DNA from: Lysobacteraceae bacterium PS02065
GTDB lineage: Bacteria; Pseudomonadota; Gammaproteobacteria; Xanthomonadales; Rhodanobacteraceae
Direction of reading: 5' to 3'
Assembly: GCA_029959555.1 (NCBI GenBank)
Contig: JASCPI010000051.1
Location: forward strand, 1 to 32,811
Length of the DNA stretch: 32,811 bases
The position numbers and the translations under genes were made by a program. A model generated the notes under the pieces. The model saw only the letters and a program-made list of their open reading frames with translations, was not told the origin of the DNA and ran no database searches. Shown in pieces: positions 14,316-23,020 of the stretch; within the stretch, counting starts at the first letter, position 1, and each line of letters begins with the position of its first letter.

Positions 14316-15487
14316 GATCGATCCTGACCGTCTTCCTCAAGGAAGTCCGCGAGAACCTGCGCGATCGCCGCACCGTGCTCAACACGCTGCTGACGGGTCC
14401 GCTGCTCGCGCCTCTGATCTTCGTGCTGCTGATCAACGGTATCGTCTCGCGCGAGCTCGACAAGGCGGAGAAGCCGCTGCCGGTGCCTGTGATCGGCGCC
14501 GAGCACGCGCCCAACCTCATCGAGGCGCTGCGCCAGTCGGGCGTCGAGATCAAGGACGCGCCGGCCGACCCCGAGCGCGCCGTGCGCGAGCAGGAAGTGG
14601 ACCTCGTGCTGCGCATCCCGGCCAGCTACGCCGAGGCCTGGCGCAAGGGTGAGCCGGCCCAGGTCGAACTGGTCTTCGACCAGTCGCAGCGTGACGCGGC
14701 CGGCTCGGTCGCACGCCTGCGCGGCATGCTGGAAGGTTACGGGCAGCGCACGTCGGCGATGCGCGTGATGGCACGCGGCCTGTCGCCGGTGGTCACCAGG
14801 CCCCTCGTCGTCGCGAGTCGCGACCAGTCCACGGCGCAGGCACGTGGCGGCATGATGTTCGCGATGCTGCCGTACTTCTTCATCCTCGGCGCCTTCATCG
14901 GCGGCATGGCGCTCGCGATCGACACGACCGCCGGCGAACGCGAGCGCCAGTCGCTCGAGCCGCTGTTCGCGACGCCGCTGCCGCGCTCGCGCATCCTGCT
15001 CGGCAAGCTCGGCGCGACCTCGGCCTTCGCGTTCACGACGCTCGTGCTCAGCATCGTCGCGTTCTCGATCGCAGGCCAGTTCATGCCGACCGGCAAACTC
15101 GGCATGGTGCTGCAGATCGGCCCGCGCTTCATCCTGTACACGCTGGTCGCGATGGTGCCGCTGGTGTTCCTCGTGGCGACGCTGCAGACGCTCGCCGCGG
15201 CGTTCGCCAAGAGCTTCCGCGAGGCGCAGACCTACCTCTCGCTGCTCATGTTCGTGCCGGCCGTGCCGACGATGCTGCTGTCGATCTTCCCCGTGAAGAC
15301 CCAGCTGTGGATGTACGCCGTGCCGCTCATGGGCCAGCAGATCACGATCACGCGCCTGCTGCGAGGCGATCCGGTCGCGGTGGCGGAGCTCGCGCTGTGC
15401 ATCGTGTCGACGGCCGTCGTGGCGCTCGTCGTCTACGCGATCACGGCACGTGTCTACCGCGGCGAGCGGCTCGCGATCTCGGCGTGA
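14312..15487 (+). CDS. ABC transporter permease (NatB/ABC-2 type)
   Basis: 391 residues. One N-terminal membrane helix (about residues 24-46) is followed by a large extracytoplasmic domain (about 47-175) containing EKPLPVPVIGAEHAPNL and DPERAVREQEVDLVLRIP. Five further helices follow between about 180 and 385. The cytoplasmic loop ERERQSLEPLFATPLPRSRILLGK is the typical ABC-2 coupling segment. The domain layout matches NatB. The ATG overlaps the ATPase stop by ATGA. It ends the peptidase-NatA-NatB operon and converges on the radical SAM gene. Confidence 0.87.
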   Translation: MRSILTVFLKEVRENLRDRRTVLNTLLTGPLLAPLIFVLLINGIVSRELDKAEKPLPVPVIGAEHAPNLIEALRQSGVEIKDAPADPERAVREQEVDLVLRIPASYAEAWRKGEPAQVELVFDQSQRDAAGSVARLRGMLEGYGQRTSAMRVMARGLSPVVTRPLVVASRDQSTAQARGGMMFAMLPYFFILGAFIGGMALAIDTTAGERERQSLEPLFATPLPRSRILLGKLGATSAFAFTTLVLSIVAFSIAGQFMPTGKLGMVLQIGPRFILYTLVAMVPLVFLVATLQTLAAAFAKSFREAQTYLSLLMFVPAVPTMLLSIFPVKTQLWMYAVPLMGQQITITRLLRGDPVAVAELALCIVSTAVVALVVYAITARVYRGERLAISA

Positions 15488-15561
15488 CGTCGAAGAGCGA
15501 TCGACGAGAGCCGGAATCCCGTCGCGCGCCCTGAATCCTCGGCAGGGCTGCGGCCTGGAGC

Positions 15562-15634
15562 CGGGGTCAGGTTCATGTGCGGCGATGCGCAACGGGAATC
15601 CGCTGCATCTACCGGGCAAATGAACCTGACCCCG
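15562..15634. repeat. Short inverted-repeat element (MITE/REP-like)
   Basis: Perfect 15-bp terminal inverted repeats, 15562-15576 (CGGGGTCAGGTTCAT) and 15620-15634, enclose 43 bp. The GGGGTCAG-type ends resemble short repeats that I associate with REP-associated tyrosine transposase genes in Xanthomonadales genomes. The interior has no transposase. It sits in the gap between the converging natB-like and radical SAM genes, a usual site for such elements, and might also fold at the ends of both transcripts. Confidence 0.6.
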
Positions 15635-15673
15635 ATCTCGTGATCGCGATGTCACGGCCGGGATGAGGTGAGA

Positions 15674-16774
15674 TCAGAACAGCTCGCCTTGCGGCGTCGC
15701 CGCCCGCGGTACGCGGAACAGGCTCGTGTCGAGGGCGAGCTCGCGCGTGCGCGTGAGGCCCAGCCTTCTGCTCGCCACGCGGAAGCGCTGGCGGATCAGG
15801 TCGGCGAATACACCCTCGCCGCGCATGCGTGAGCCGAAGCGTGGATCGTTGTCGCGACCGCCGCGCATCTGCTGCACGAGGCTCATGACGTGCACCGCGC
15901 GCTCGGGCACGTGCAGGTCGAGCCACTCGCGGAACAGCTCCTTGAGCTCGTGCGGCAGGCGCACGATCGTGTAGCCGGCGGTGCGTGCGCCGGCCGCGGC
16001 GGCATCCTCGAGGATGCGTTCGATCCAGCGGTCGGTCACCGCCGGGATGATCGGTGCGACGAGCACGCCGCTGGGCACGCCTGCGGCATGCAGGGCCGCG
16101 AGCGTGGCGATGCGCCGGTGCGGTGCGCTCGCGCGCGGCTCGAGCGTGCTCGACAGGCGGTTGTCGAGCGAGGTGACCGAGACGAACACCTGCACGAGGC
16201 CGTCGCGCGCCATCGGCGCGAGCAGGTCGAGGTCGCGTTCGACGAGCGCATTCTTGGTCACGACCGTGAGCGGATGCCGGTGTTCGGCGAGCACCTCGAT
16301 CACCGCACGCGTGAGGCGGTGCTCGCGTTCGATCGGCTGGTAGGGGTCGGTGTTCGCGCCGAGGTTGATCGGCGAACAGACATAGCCGGGCTTCGCCAGC
16401 TCGGCGCGCAGGCGCTCCGCCGCGTTGTGCTTGGCGACCAGGCGGGTCTCGAAGTCGATGCCGGGCGAAAGATTGAGGTAGGCGTGCGTCGGCCGCGCGT
16501 AGCAGTAGACGCAGCCGTGCTCGCAGCCGCGGTACGGGTTGACCGACTGCGTGAACGGGATGTCGGGCGAGTCGTTGCGGCTGATGATCGTGCGTGCGGT
16601 CTCGAACGTGACCTCGGTGCGCGGCCGCGCGGGTGCGTCGTCGTCGCGTGCCCAGCCGTCGTCCTCGACCGTCTTCGTGATGCCTTCGAAACGGCCTTCG
16701 CGGTTCGACGCCGCGCCGCGCCCCTTGATGCGCTCGGCACGGGTCAGGTCGGCGGGATCGTGCGGGCGCGGCAT
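15674..16774 (-). CDS. PA0069-family radical SAM protein
   Basis: 366 residues. The radical SAM cluster motif CEHGCVYCYARPTHAYL holds the three Cys ligands (CxxxCxxC) near residues 83-90, preceded by SVNPYRGCEHG as in the PA0069/SplB-like family. Later conserved segments are GANTDPYQPIER, TVVTKNALVERDLDLL, VSVTSLDNRLSSTLEPRASAP and APIIPAVTD. The charged N-terminus with GRGAASNREGRFE is characteristic of this subgroup. It resembles spore photoproduct lyase relatives, and its physiological substrate is not established. Cytoplasmic and oxygen-sensitive in principle. It reads out of a 50-bp gap upstream and probably has its own promoter there. Confidence 0.92.
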   Translation of the reverse strand: MPRPHDPADLTRAERIKGRGAASNREGRFEGITKTVEDDGWARDDDAPARPRTEVTFETARTIISRNDSPDIPFTQSVNPYRGCEHGCVYCYARPTHAYLNLSPGIDFETRLVAKHNAAERLRAELAKPGYVCSPINLGANTDPYQPIEREHRLTRAVIEVLAEHRHPLTVVTKNALVERDLDLLAPMARDGLVQVFVSVTSLDNRLSSTLEPRASAPHRRIATLAALHAAGVPSGVLVAPIIPAVTDRWIERILEDAAAAGARTAGYTIVRLPHELKELFREWLDLHVPERAVHVMSLVQQMRGGRDNDPRFGSRMRGEGVFADLIRQRFRVASRRLGLTRTRELALDTSLFRVPRAATPQGELF

Positions 16775-16824
16775 GCAGCGAGTATGCGCGTGCCGGTCTC
16801 AGCACGCGCGACGCCGCATGCGGG

Positions 16825-18255
16825 TCAGCCGCCCGCGATCGCCTCGCCAGCCGGACGCGTGCCGCCGCCGAGGACCTGGTAGACCAGCACCTGGTTGTTG
16901 AGGCGGGCGAGCTGGCCTTCGGTCCATGCGATCTCGGCCGAACGGCGACGCTCCTGCGCATCGAGCCAGGCGCGCAGCGCGACCGCACCGGCCTTGTAGC
17001 GCACCTCGTAGAGGCGCTCGGCGCGGCGCGCGGATTCGAGCGACTCGGCGAGAAGGGTGGCGCGTTCGGCGAGCGTGTCGCGCGCGGCGAGCGCGTCGGC
17101 GGTGTCGGCGAGGGCCTGATAGAGGGTCTGGCGGAACGTCACGACGGCTTCGTCGTACTGGGTCTGCGAGACGCCGATGTTGAGGCGCATCTGGTTGACC
17201 TGCAGGAACGGCAGCGACAGCGCCGCGCCGAGCGAGCCGACCGGGTTCTTGAGCACATCCAGCAGCGACGTGCTCGAGCTACCCGCGCCAGCGGTGAGGC
17301 TCAGGCGCGGATAGAAGCTCGCACGCGTCGCGTCGACGCCGGCCAGGGTCGCGCGCAGGCGCAGCTCGGCGGCGCGCAGATCCGGGCGACGCGCGAGCAG
17401 GTCGGCCGGCAGGCCCGCGGCGACGGCCGGAAGATCGGTGGCCGGCAGGCGCGACGGATCGACGCCCGGATCGCCGGGCGGTGCGTCGAACAGGATCGCG
17501 AGCGCGTTGCGCGTCTCGGCGCGCTGCTGCAGCAGGCTCGCGTGGCTGGCGCGCTGGCTCGCGAGGCTCTGCTCGGCATCGGCGACCTCGAGGCCCGACA
17601 CCGCGCCGGAGCCGTACTGCACGCGCACGAACGCGAGCGTGCGCTCGGCGACGTCGAGGCTGGCCTCGCTCACGGCGACGCGCTCGTTGAGGTAGGCGAG
17701 TTGCCAGTACAGGCCGGCGGTCGTGCCGACCAGCGTGAGCGCGGTCGCCTCGCGATCCTCTGCCGTGGCGACGGCATTCCAGGTCGCGGCGTCGCGCTCG
17801 CTGCCGAGGCGGTTCCAGAGATCGACCTCGTAGCTCGCCGACAGCGACGCGGAGTTGCTGCGCGAAGTCGGCGCGCTCTCGTCGATGCGGCGGCTCGCGC
17901 CGGCACTGACGCTGGCCGACACCGACGGCACGAACGCATTGCGCGCGAGATCGGCCTGCAGCTGCGCGCGGCGCACGCGGATCGTCGCCGCGGCGAGGTC
18001 GTTGTTGCGCGCGAGCGCGCGCTCGACGAGCGCGTCGAGGGTCGGGTCGCCGAAGGCCTGCCACCAGCGCTCCTGCACAGTGGCGGCGTCGGAAGATGCC
18101 GTGGCCGTAACCGTGCTCCACTGTGCGGGCACGTCGGTAACGGGGCGCTCGTACGGCGTGCGCGTCGTCGCGCAGGCGGCCAGCGACAGTGTCAGTGCGG
18201 CGGCCAGCGCGTGCCGGCCGGCGAGGCGGATCGATCGAGGGGCAGGGGCGTGCAT
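16825..18255 (-). CDS. Outer-membrane efflux lipoprotein (NodT/TolC type)
   Basis: 476 residues. The signal peptide ends in a lipobox, LSLAAC, with the lipidated Cys at about position 28. Two repeated outer-membrane-factor halves follow: WWQAFGDPTLDALVERALARNNDL to NERVAVSEASLDVAERTL, and LPADLLARRPDLRAAELRLRA to EVRYKAGAVALRAWLDAQERR. The RRPDLRAAE motif is diagnostic of the NodT family. It provides the outer-membrane channel for the MacAB-like pump encoded just upstream; the gap after macB is only 13 bases, with ggag 8 bases before the ATG. Confidence 0.93.
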   Translation of the reverse strand: MHAPAPRSIRLAGRHALAAALTLSLAACATTRTPYERPVTDVPAQWSTVTATASSDAATVQERWWQAFGDPTLDALVERALARNNDLAAATIRVRRAQLQADLARNAFVPSVSASVSAGASRRIDESAPTSRSNSASLSASYEVDLWNRLGSERDAATWNAVATAEDREATALTLVGTTAGLYWQLAYLNERVAVSEASLDVAERTLAFVRVQYGSGAVSGLEVADAEQSLASQRASHASLLQQRAETRNALAILFDAPPGDPGVDPSRLPATDLPAVAAGLPADLLARRPDLRAAELRLRATLAGVDATRASFYPRLSLTAGAGSSSTSLLDVLKNPVGSLGAALSLPFLQVNQMRLNIGVSQTQYDEAVVTFRQTLYQALADTADALAARDTLAERATLLAESLESARRAERLYEVRYKAGAVALRAWLDAQERRRSAEIAWTEGQLARLNNQVLVYQVLGGGTRPAGEAIAGG

Positions 18256-18268
18256 GGGGCGCTCCGGG

Positions 18269-20215
<1,947 letters not shown>

Positions 20216-20217
20216 GG

Positions 20218-21573
20218 TCAGAAGCCCGGCGGGCGACGCATCATCGGGCCGCGCGACTGCGCAGCGGCGCCGGCCGCGCCCGACTGGCCGAGCACGACGG
20301 TGTCGCCCTCGGCGAGGCCTTCGCGGATCTCGGTGAGGATGTTGTTGCTGATGCCGATGCGCACGGGCTTCTCGACCGGGTTGCCTTCCGCATCGAGCAC
20401 GCGCACGAGGCGTGGTGTGCCGCCGGCGTCGTCGCCCGGCGAACCTTCGCGGGCCGCCCCGTCGCGTGGCCGGCGGGTGCCGCCTTCACCGGGTGGGCCT
20501 TGCGTGCCGGCGGTGCGCGGCGTGGCGCCTTCCTGACGCGTGCCGCCCGCGGCACGTGCACCCGTGCCGCGTGGTGCGGCCATCACGGCCGAGGCCGGCA
20601 CGGTCAGCACGTCGCGTGCGTCGGCGAGCACGATGTTGACCGTCGCGGTCATCGAGATGCGCAGCTTGCCGTCGGGATTGGGCACGTCGAACAGGCCGTT
20701 GTAGTAGATCGCCGTGCTCGAGCTGCTGCTCGAGCTCGTGTTGCTCGTCGATTCGCTCGCGATCGACTCGGGCGCGGGTTCCACCGCGCGCAGTTCGGCG
20801 TGGTAGCGGCGGTCCGGTTCGCCGAGGATCGTGAACCAGACCTTCTGGCCCGCGGCGACGCGCACCACGTCGGCCTCGGAGATCTGCGCCTTGATCGTCA
20901 GCGTCGACAGTTCGGCGAGCTTGACGATGGTCGGCGCCGACTGGTTCGCGTTGACGGTCTGGCCTTCCTTGGTGACGACCGCGACGACGGTGCCGTCCAT
21001 CGGCGCGAGGATCTTCGTGTAGCCGAGGTTGAGCTTGGCGGTGTCGACCTGGATCGTGCCCTGCTCGATCTGCGCATCGAGCGCGGCGATGTCGGCGCGC
21101 GTCGAGGCCAGCGTCGCCTCGGCCGCCTCGAACTCGGCGCGCGAGGTCGCGTCGGCCGCGATCATTTCCTGCTGGCGCTTGAACACGAGCTCGGCCTGCT
21201 TGAGCGCGGCGACGCGTGCGCTGCGCTGCGCACGCGAGGTCGCGAGGCCGGCCTCGGCGTTGCGCAGCGAGTTCTGCTGCGGCAGCGAGTCGATCTCGGC
21301 GATGAGCTGGCCGGAGGTCACGGTGTCGCCGACGTCGACCTTGAGCGAGACGACGCGGCCCGATACCTGCGCGCCGACGCTGACGAGGTTGCGCGCCTCG
21401 AGCGTGCCGGTCGCGATGACGGTCTGCTCGATGTCGCCGCGTGCCACCGGCGCGGTCACGTAGCTCTGGGCGGCCGTGGACGGGAACAGCCACAGCTTGA
21501 GGCCGACCCCGGCGGCGACGAGCACCGCGACGAGGACGAGGTTGCGCAGGAGGCGTTTGGAGCGGGTCTTCAT
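20218..21573 (-). CDS. macA: MacA-type periplasmic adaptor (HlyD family) with a low-complexity insertion
   Basis: 451 residues, longer than the roughly 370 of E. coli MacA. An N-terminal membrane anchor (residues 8-30) is followed by the split lipoyl domain (VGAQVSGRVVSLKVDVGDTVTSG and LNLGYTKILAPMDGTVV), an alpha-helical hairpin rich in Ala and Arg, and a beta-barrel (ADVVRVAAGQKVWFTILG). A serine run lies near residue 280. Residues about 335-390 are a Gly, Arg, Pro and Thr-rich insertion (APRGTGARAAGGTRQ and similar) before RLVRVLDAEG. The insertion lies between the barrel and the membrane-proximal domain and is likely disordered. The adaptor bridges MacB and the NodT-type channel. Confidence 0.93.
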   Translation of the reverse strand: MKTRSKRLLRNLVLVAVLVAAGVGLKLWLFPSTAAQSYVTAPVARGDIEQTVIATGTLEARNLVSVGAQVSGRVVSLKVDVGDTVTSGQLIAEIDSLPQQNSLRNAEAGLATSRAQRSARVAALKQAELVFKRQQEMIAADATSRAEFEAAEATLASTRADIAALDAQIEQGTIQVDTAKLNLGYTKILAPMDGTVVAVVTKEGQTVNANQSAPTIVKLAELSTLTIKAQISEADVVRVAAGQKVWFTILGEPDRRYHAELRAVEPAPESIASESTSNTSSSSSSSTAIYYNGLFDVPNPDGKLRISMTATVNIVLADARDVLTVPASAVMAAPRGTGARAAGGTRQEGATPRTAGTQGPPGEGGTRRPRDGAAREGSPGDDAGGTPRLVRVLDAEGNPVEKPVRIGISNNILTEIREGLAEGDTVVLGQSGAAGAAAQSRGPMMRRPPGF

Positions 21574-21688
21574 CTCGGGATCCGTTCGCGCGGGGCATGG
21601 GGAGAGTGCACGGCCAGTGTGCCGACGCAGGCGTTATGTCGCCGGCTGCAAATGCAAGGGAAACGCAAAGGCGGCCTGCACATTCGGC

Positions 21689-21717
21689 TTGAAATCGCCA
21701 CGATCCGGGCGCATCAA
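21689..21717 (+). promoter_or_regulatory. Candidate sigma-70 promoter for msrA-msrB
   Basis: TTGAAA (21689-21694) is followed after 17 bp by CATCAA (21712-21717). The -35 box is good and the -10 box weak. It lies 31 bases before the msrA ATG in the macA/msrA divergent gap. Confidence 0.35.
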
Positions 21718-21747
21718 GGGGCACCTCCCCTCCGACCGGACTCCGCC

Positions 21748-22389
21748 ATGGCCTTCGTCTGCGACATCCCGGGTGCCAACCTCGCCATCGAGCGCGGTGC
21801 CTTCCCGAACCCCGAGCGCGACATCGATCCGGCCAGCGTCGCCGGCGAACAGCTTGCGGTGCTTGCGGGCGGCTGCTTCTGGTGCGTGGAGGCCGTGTTC
21901 AAGGAGCTCGACGGCGTGCGCACCGTGACCTCGGGCTACAGCGGCGGCACCGCCGAGACGGCCGACTACAAGACCGTGTGCACGGGCACGACCGACCATG
22001 CCGAAGTCGTCGCGATCCGCTTCGATCCTGCGCGCACGAGCTTCGGCCAGCTGCTCAAGGTGTACTTCGCGGTCGCCCACGACCCGACCCAGAAGGATCG
22101 CCAGGGCGAGGATCGCGGCCGCCAGTACCGCTCGGCCGTGTTCTACACGGACGAGGCGCAGAAGGAGGTCGCCGAGGCCTACATCCGCCAGCTCGACGCC
22201 GCGCACGTCTACAACGCGCCGGTGGTGACCGAGGTCGTGCCGCTCGAGGCCTTCCACGAGGCCGAGGCCTACCACCACAACTATGCCGAGCTGCATCCGG
22301 AGCAGTCCTACATCGCCGCGGTCGCGTTGCCCAAGGTAGCCAAGCTGCGCAAGCAGTTCGGCGACAGGCTCAAGGGAGACGCCTCGTGA
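21748..22389 (+). CDS. msrA: Peptide-methionine (S)-S-oxide reductase MsrA
   Basis: 213 residues. The catalytic motif GGCFWCVEAVF is near residues 41-51, followed by GVRTVTSGYSGGTAE, the HAEVV motif, YFAVAHDPTQKDRQGEDRGRQYRSAVFY and the resolving region near the C-terminus, as in class A enzymes. It reduces the S epimer of methionine sulfoxide in proteins using thioredoxin. An extended N-terminus (MAFVCDIPGANLAIERGAF) precedes the core and is common in this lineage. The stop codon overlaps the msrB GTG start (GTGA), so both stereoisomer-specific reductases are made together. No signal peptide, hence cytoplasmic. Confidence 0.96.
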   Translation: MAFVCDIPGANLAIERGAFPNPERDIDPASVAGEQLAVLAGGCFWCVEAVFKELDGVRTVTSGYSGGTAETADYKTVCTGTTDHAEVVAIRFDPARTSFGQLLKVYFAVAHDPTQKDRQGEDRGRQYRSAVFYTDEAQKEVAEAYIRQLDAAHVYNAPVVTEVVPLEAFHEAEAYHHNYAELHPEQSYIAAVALPKVAKLRKQFGDRLKGDAS

Positions 22390-22823
22390 CCACCTCGGCG
22401 TCGGGTTACGACCTCGGCCCGCTGTCGCCCGAGCGCATCGACGTGCTCGCCGCCGGGCTGACGCCCGAGGAGCGCCGCATCATCCTCGACCGCGGCACCG
22501 AGCGGCCGTTCTGCGGCCTGCTGCTCGATCACAAGGAAGCGGGTACCTACGTGTGCCGGCTGTGCGCGCTGCCGCTGTTCCGCTCGGACGAGAAGTTCGA
22601 GTCGGGCACGGGCTGGCCGAGCTTCTTCGCGCCGTTCGACCCGGCCCATGTGCTCGAGCTGCGTGACACCAGCCACGGCATGGTCCGTACCGAGATCCGC
22701 TGCGCGCGCTGCGATGCCCATCTCGGCCACGTGTTCCCCGACGGACCGCGGCCTACTGGCCAGCGCTACTGCCTCAACTCGGCCTCGATGGCGTTCGTCG
22801 CGGGGGCGCCGCCGGCGCCGTGA
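22386..22823 (+). CDS. msrB: Peptide-methionine (R)-S-oxide reductase MsrB
   Basis: 145 residues starting with GTG at 22386, which overlaps the msrA stop. Two zinc-binding CxxC pairs (CRLC and CARC), GTGWPSFFAPF, HLGHVFPDG and the catalytic RYCLNSASM are all present, so the enzyme looks complete and of the zinc-containing selenoprotein-R fold. It reduces the R epimer of methionine sulfoxide and complements MsrA. The pair sits next to a macAB-type efflux operon on the opposite strand, with no obvious functional link beyond envelope or oxidative stress. Confidence 0.95.
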   Translation: MTTSASGYDLGPLSPERIDVLAAGLTPEERRIILDRGTERPFCGLLLDHKEAGTYVCRLCALPLFRSDEKFESGTGWPSFFAPFDPAHVLELRDTSHGMVRTEIRCARCDAHLGHVFPDGPRPTGQRYCLNSASMAFVAGAPPAP

Positions 22824-22838
22824 ACGGACCGGAAAAGC

Positions 22839-22866
22839 GAGGTATTACCTTGTGCGGTAATACCTC
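22839..22866. repeat. Perfect 11-bp inverted repeat downstream of msrB
   Basis: GAGGTATTACC (22839-22849) and its exact reverse complement (22856-22866) flank a 6-nt loop TTGTGC. It begins 16 bases after the msrB stop. The arm is AT-richer than its surroundings and no T-run follows, so it may be a rho-assisted transcript end, or an operator for the regulator gene that begins 155 bases further on. Confidence 0.6.
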
Positions 22867-23020
22867 ACGGGCACAGTGGACCTTCGCACGCCGGCGCCGT
22901 TTTGCTGCAGTGCGGTTTGCAATGATGATGCCATCGGCGCCAACCTAGCTGCCCGTACGAACGCCCGACAGGCGCGAAGTGGCGTGGCACGTCGCCGCAG
23001 CGCAGCCCGGAGTCCAGCCG

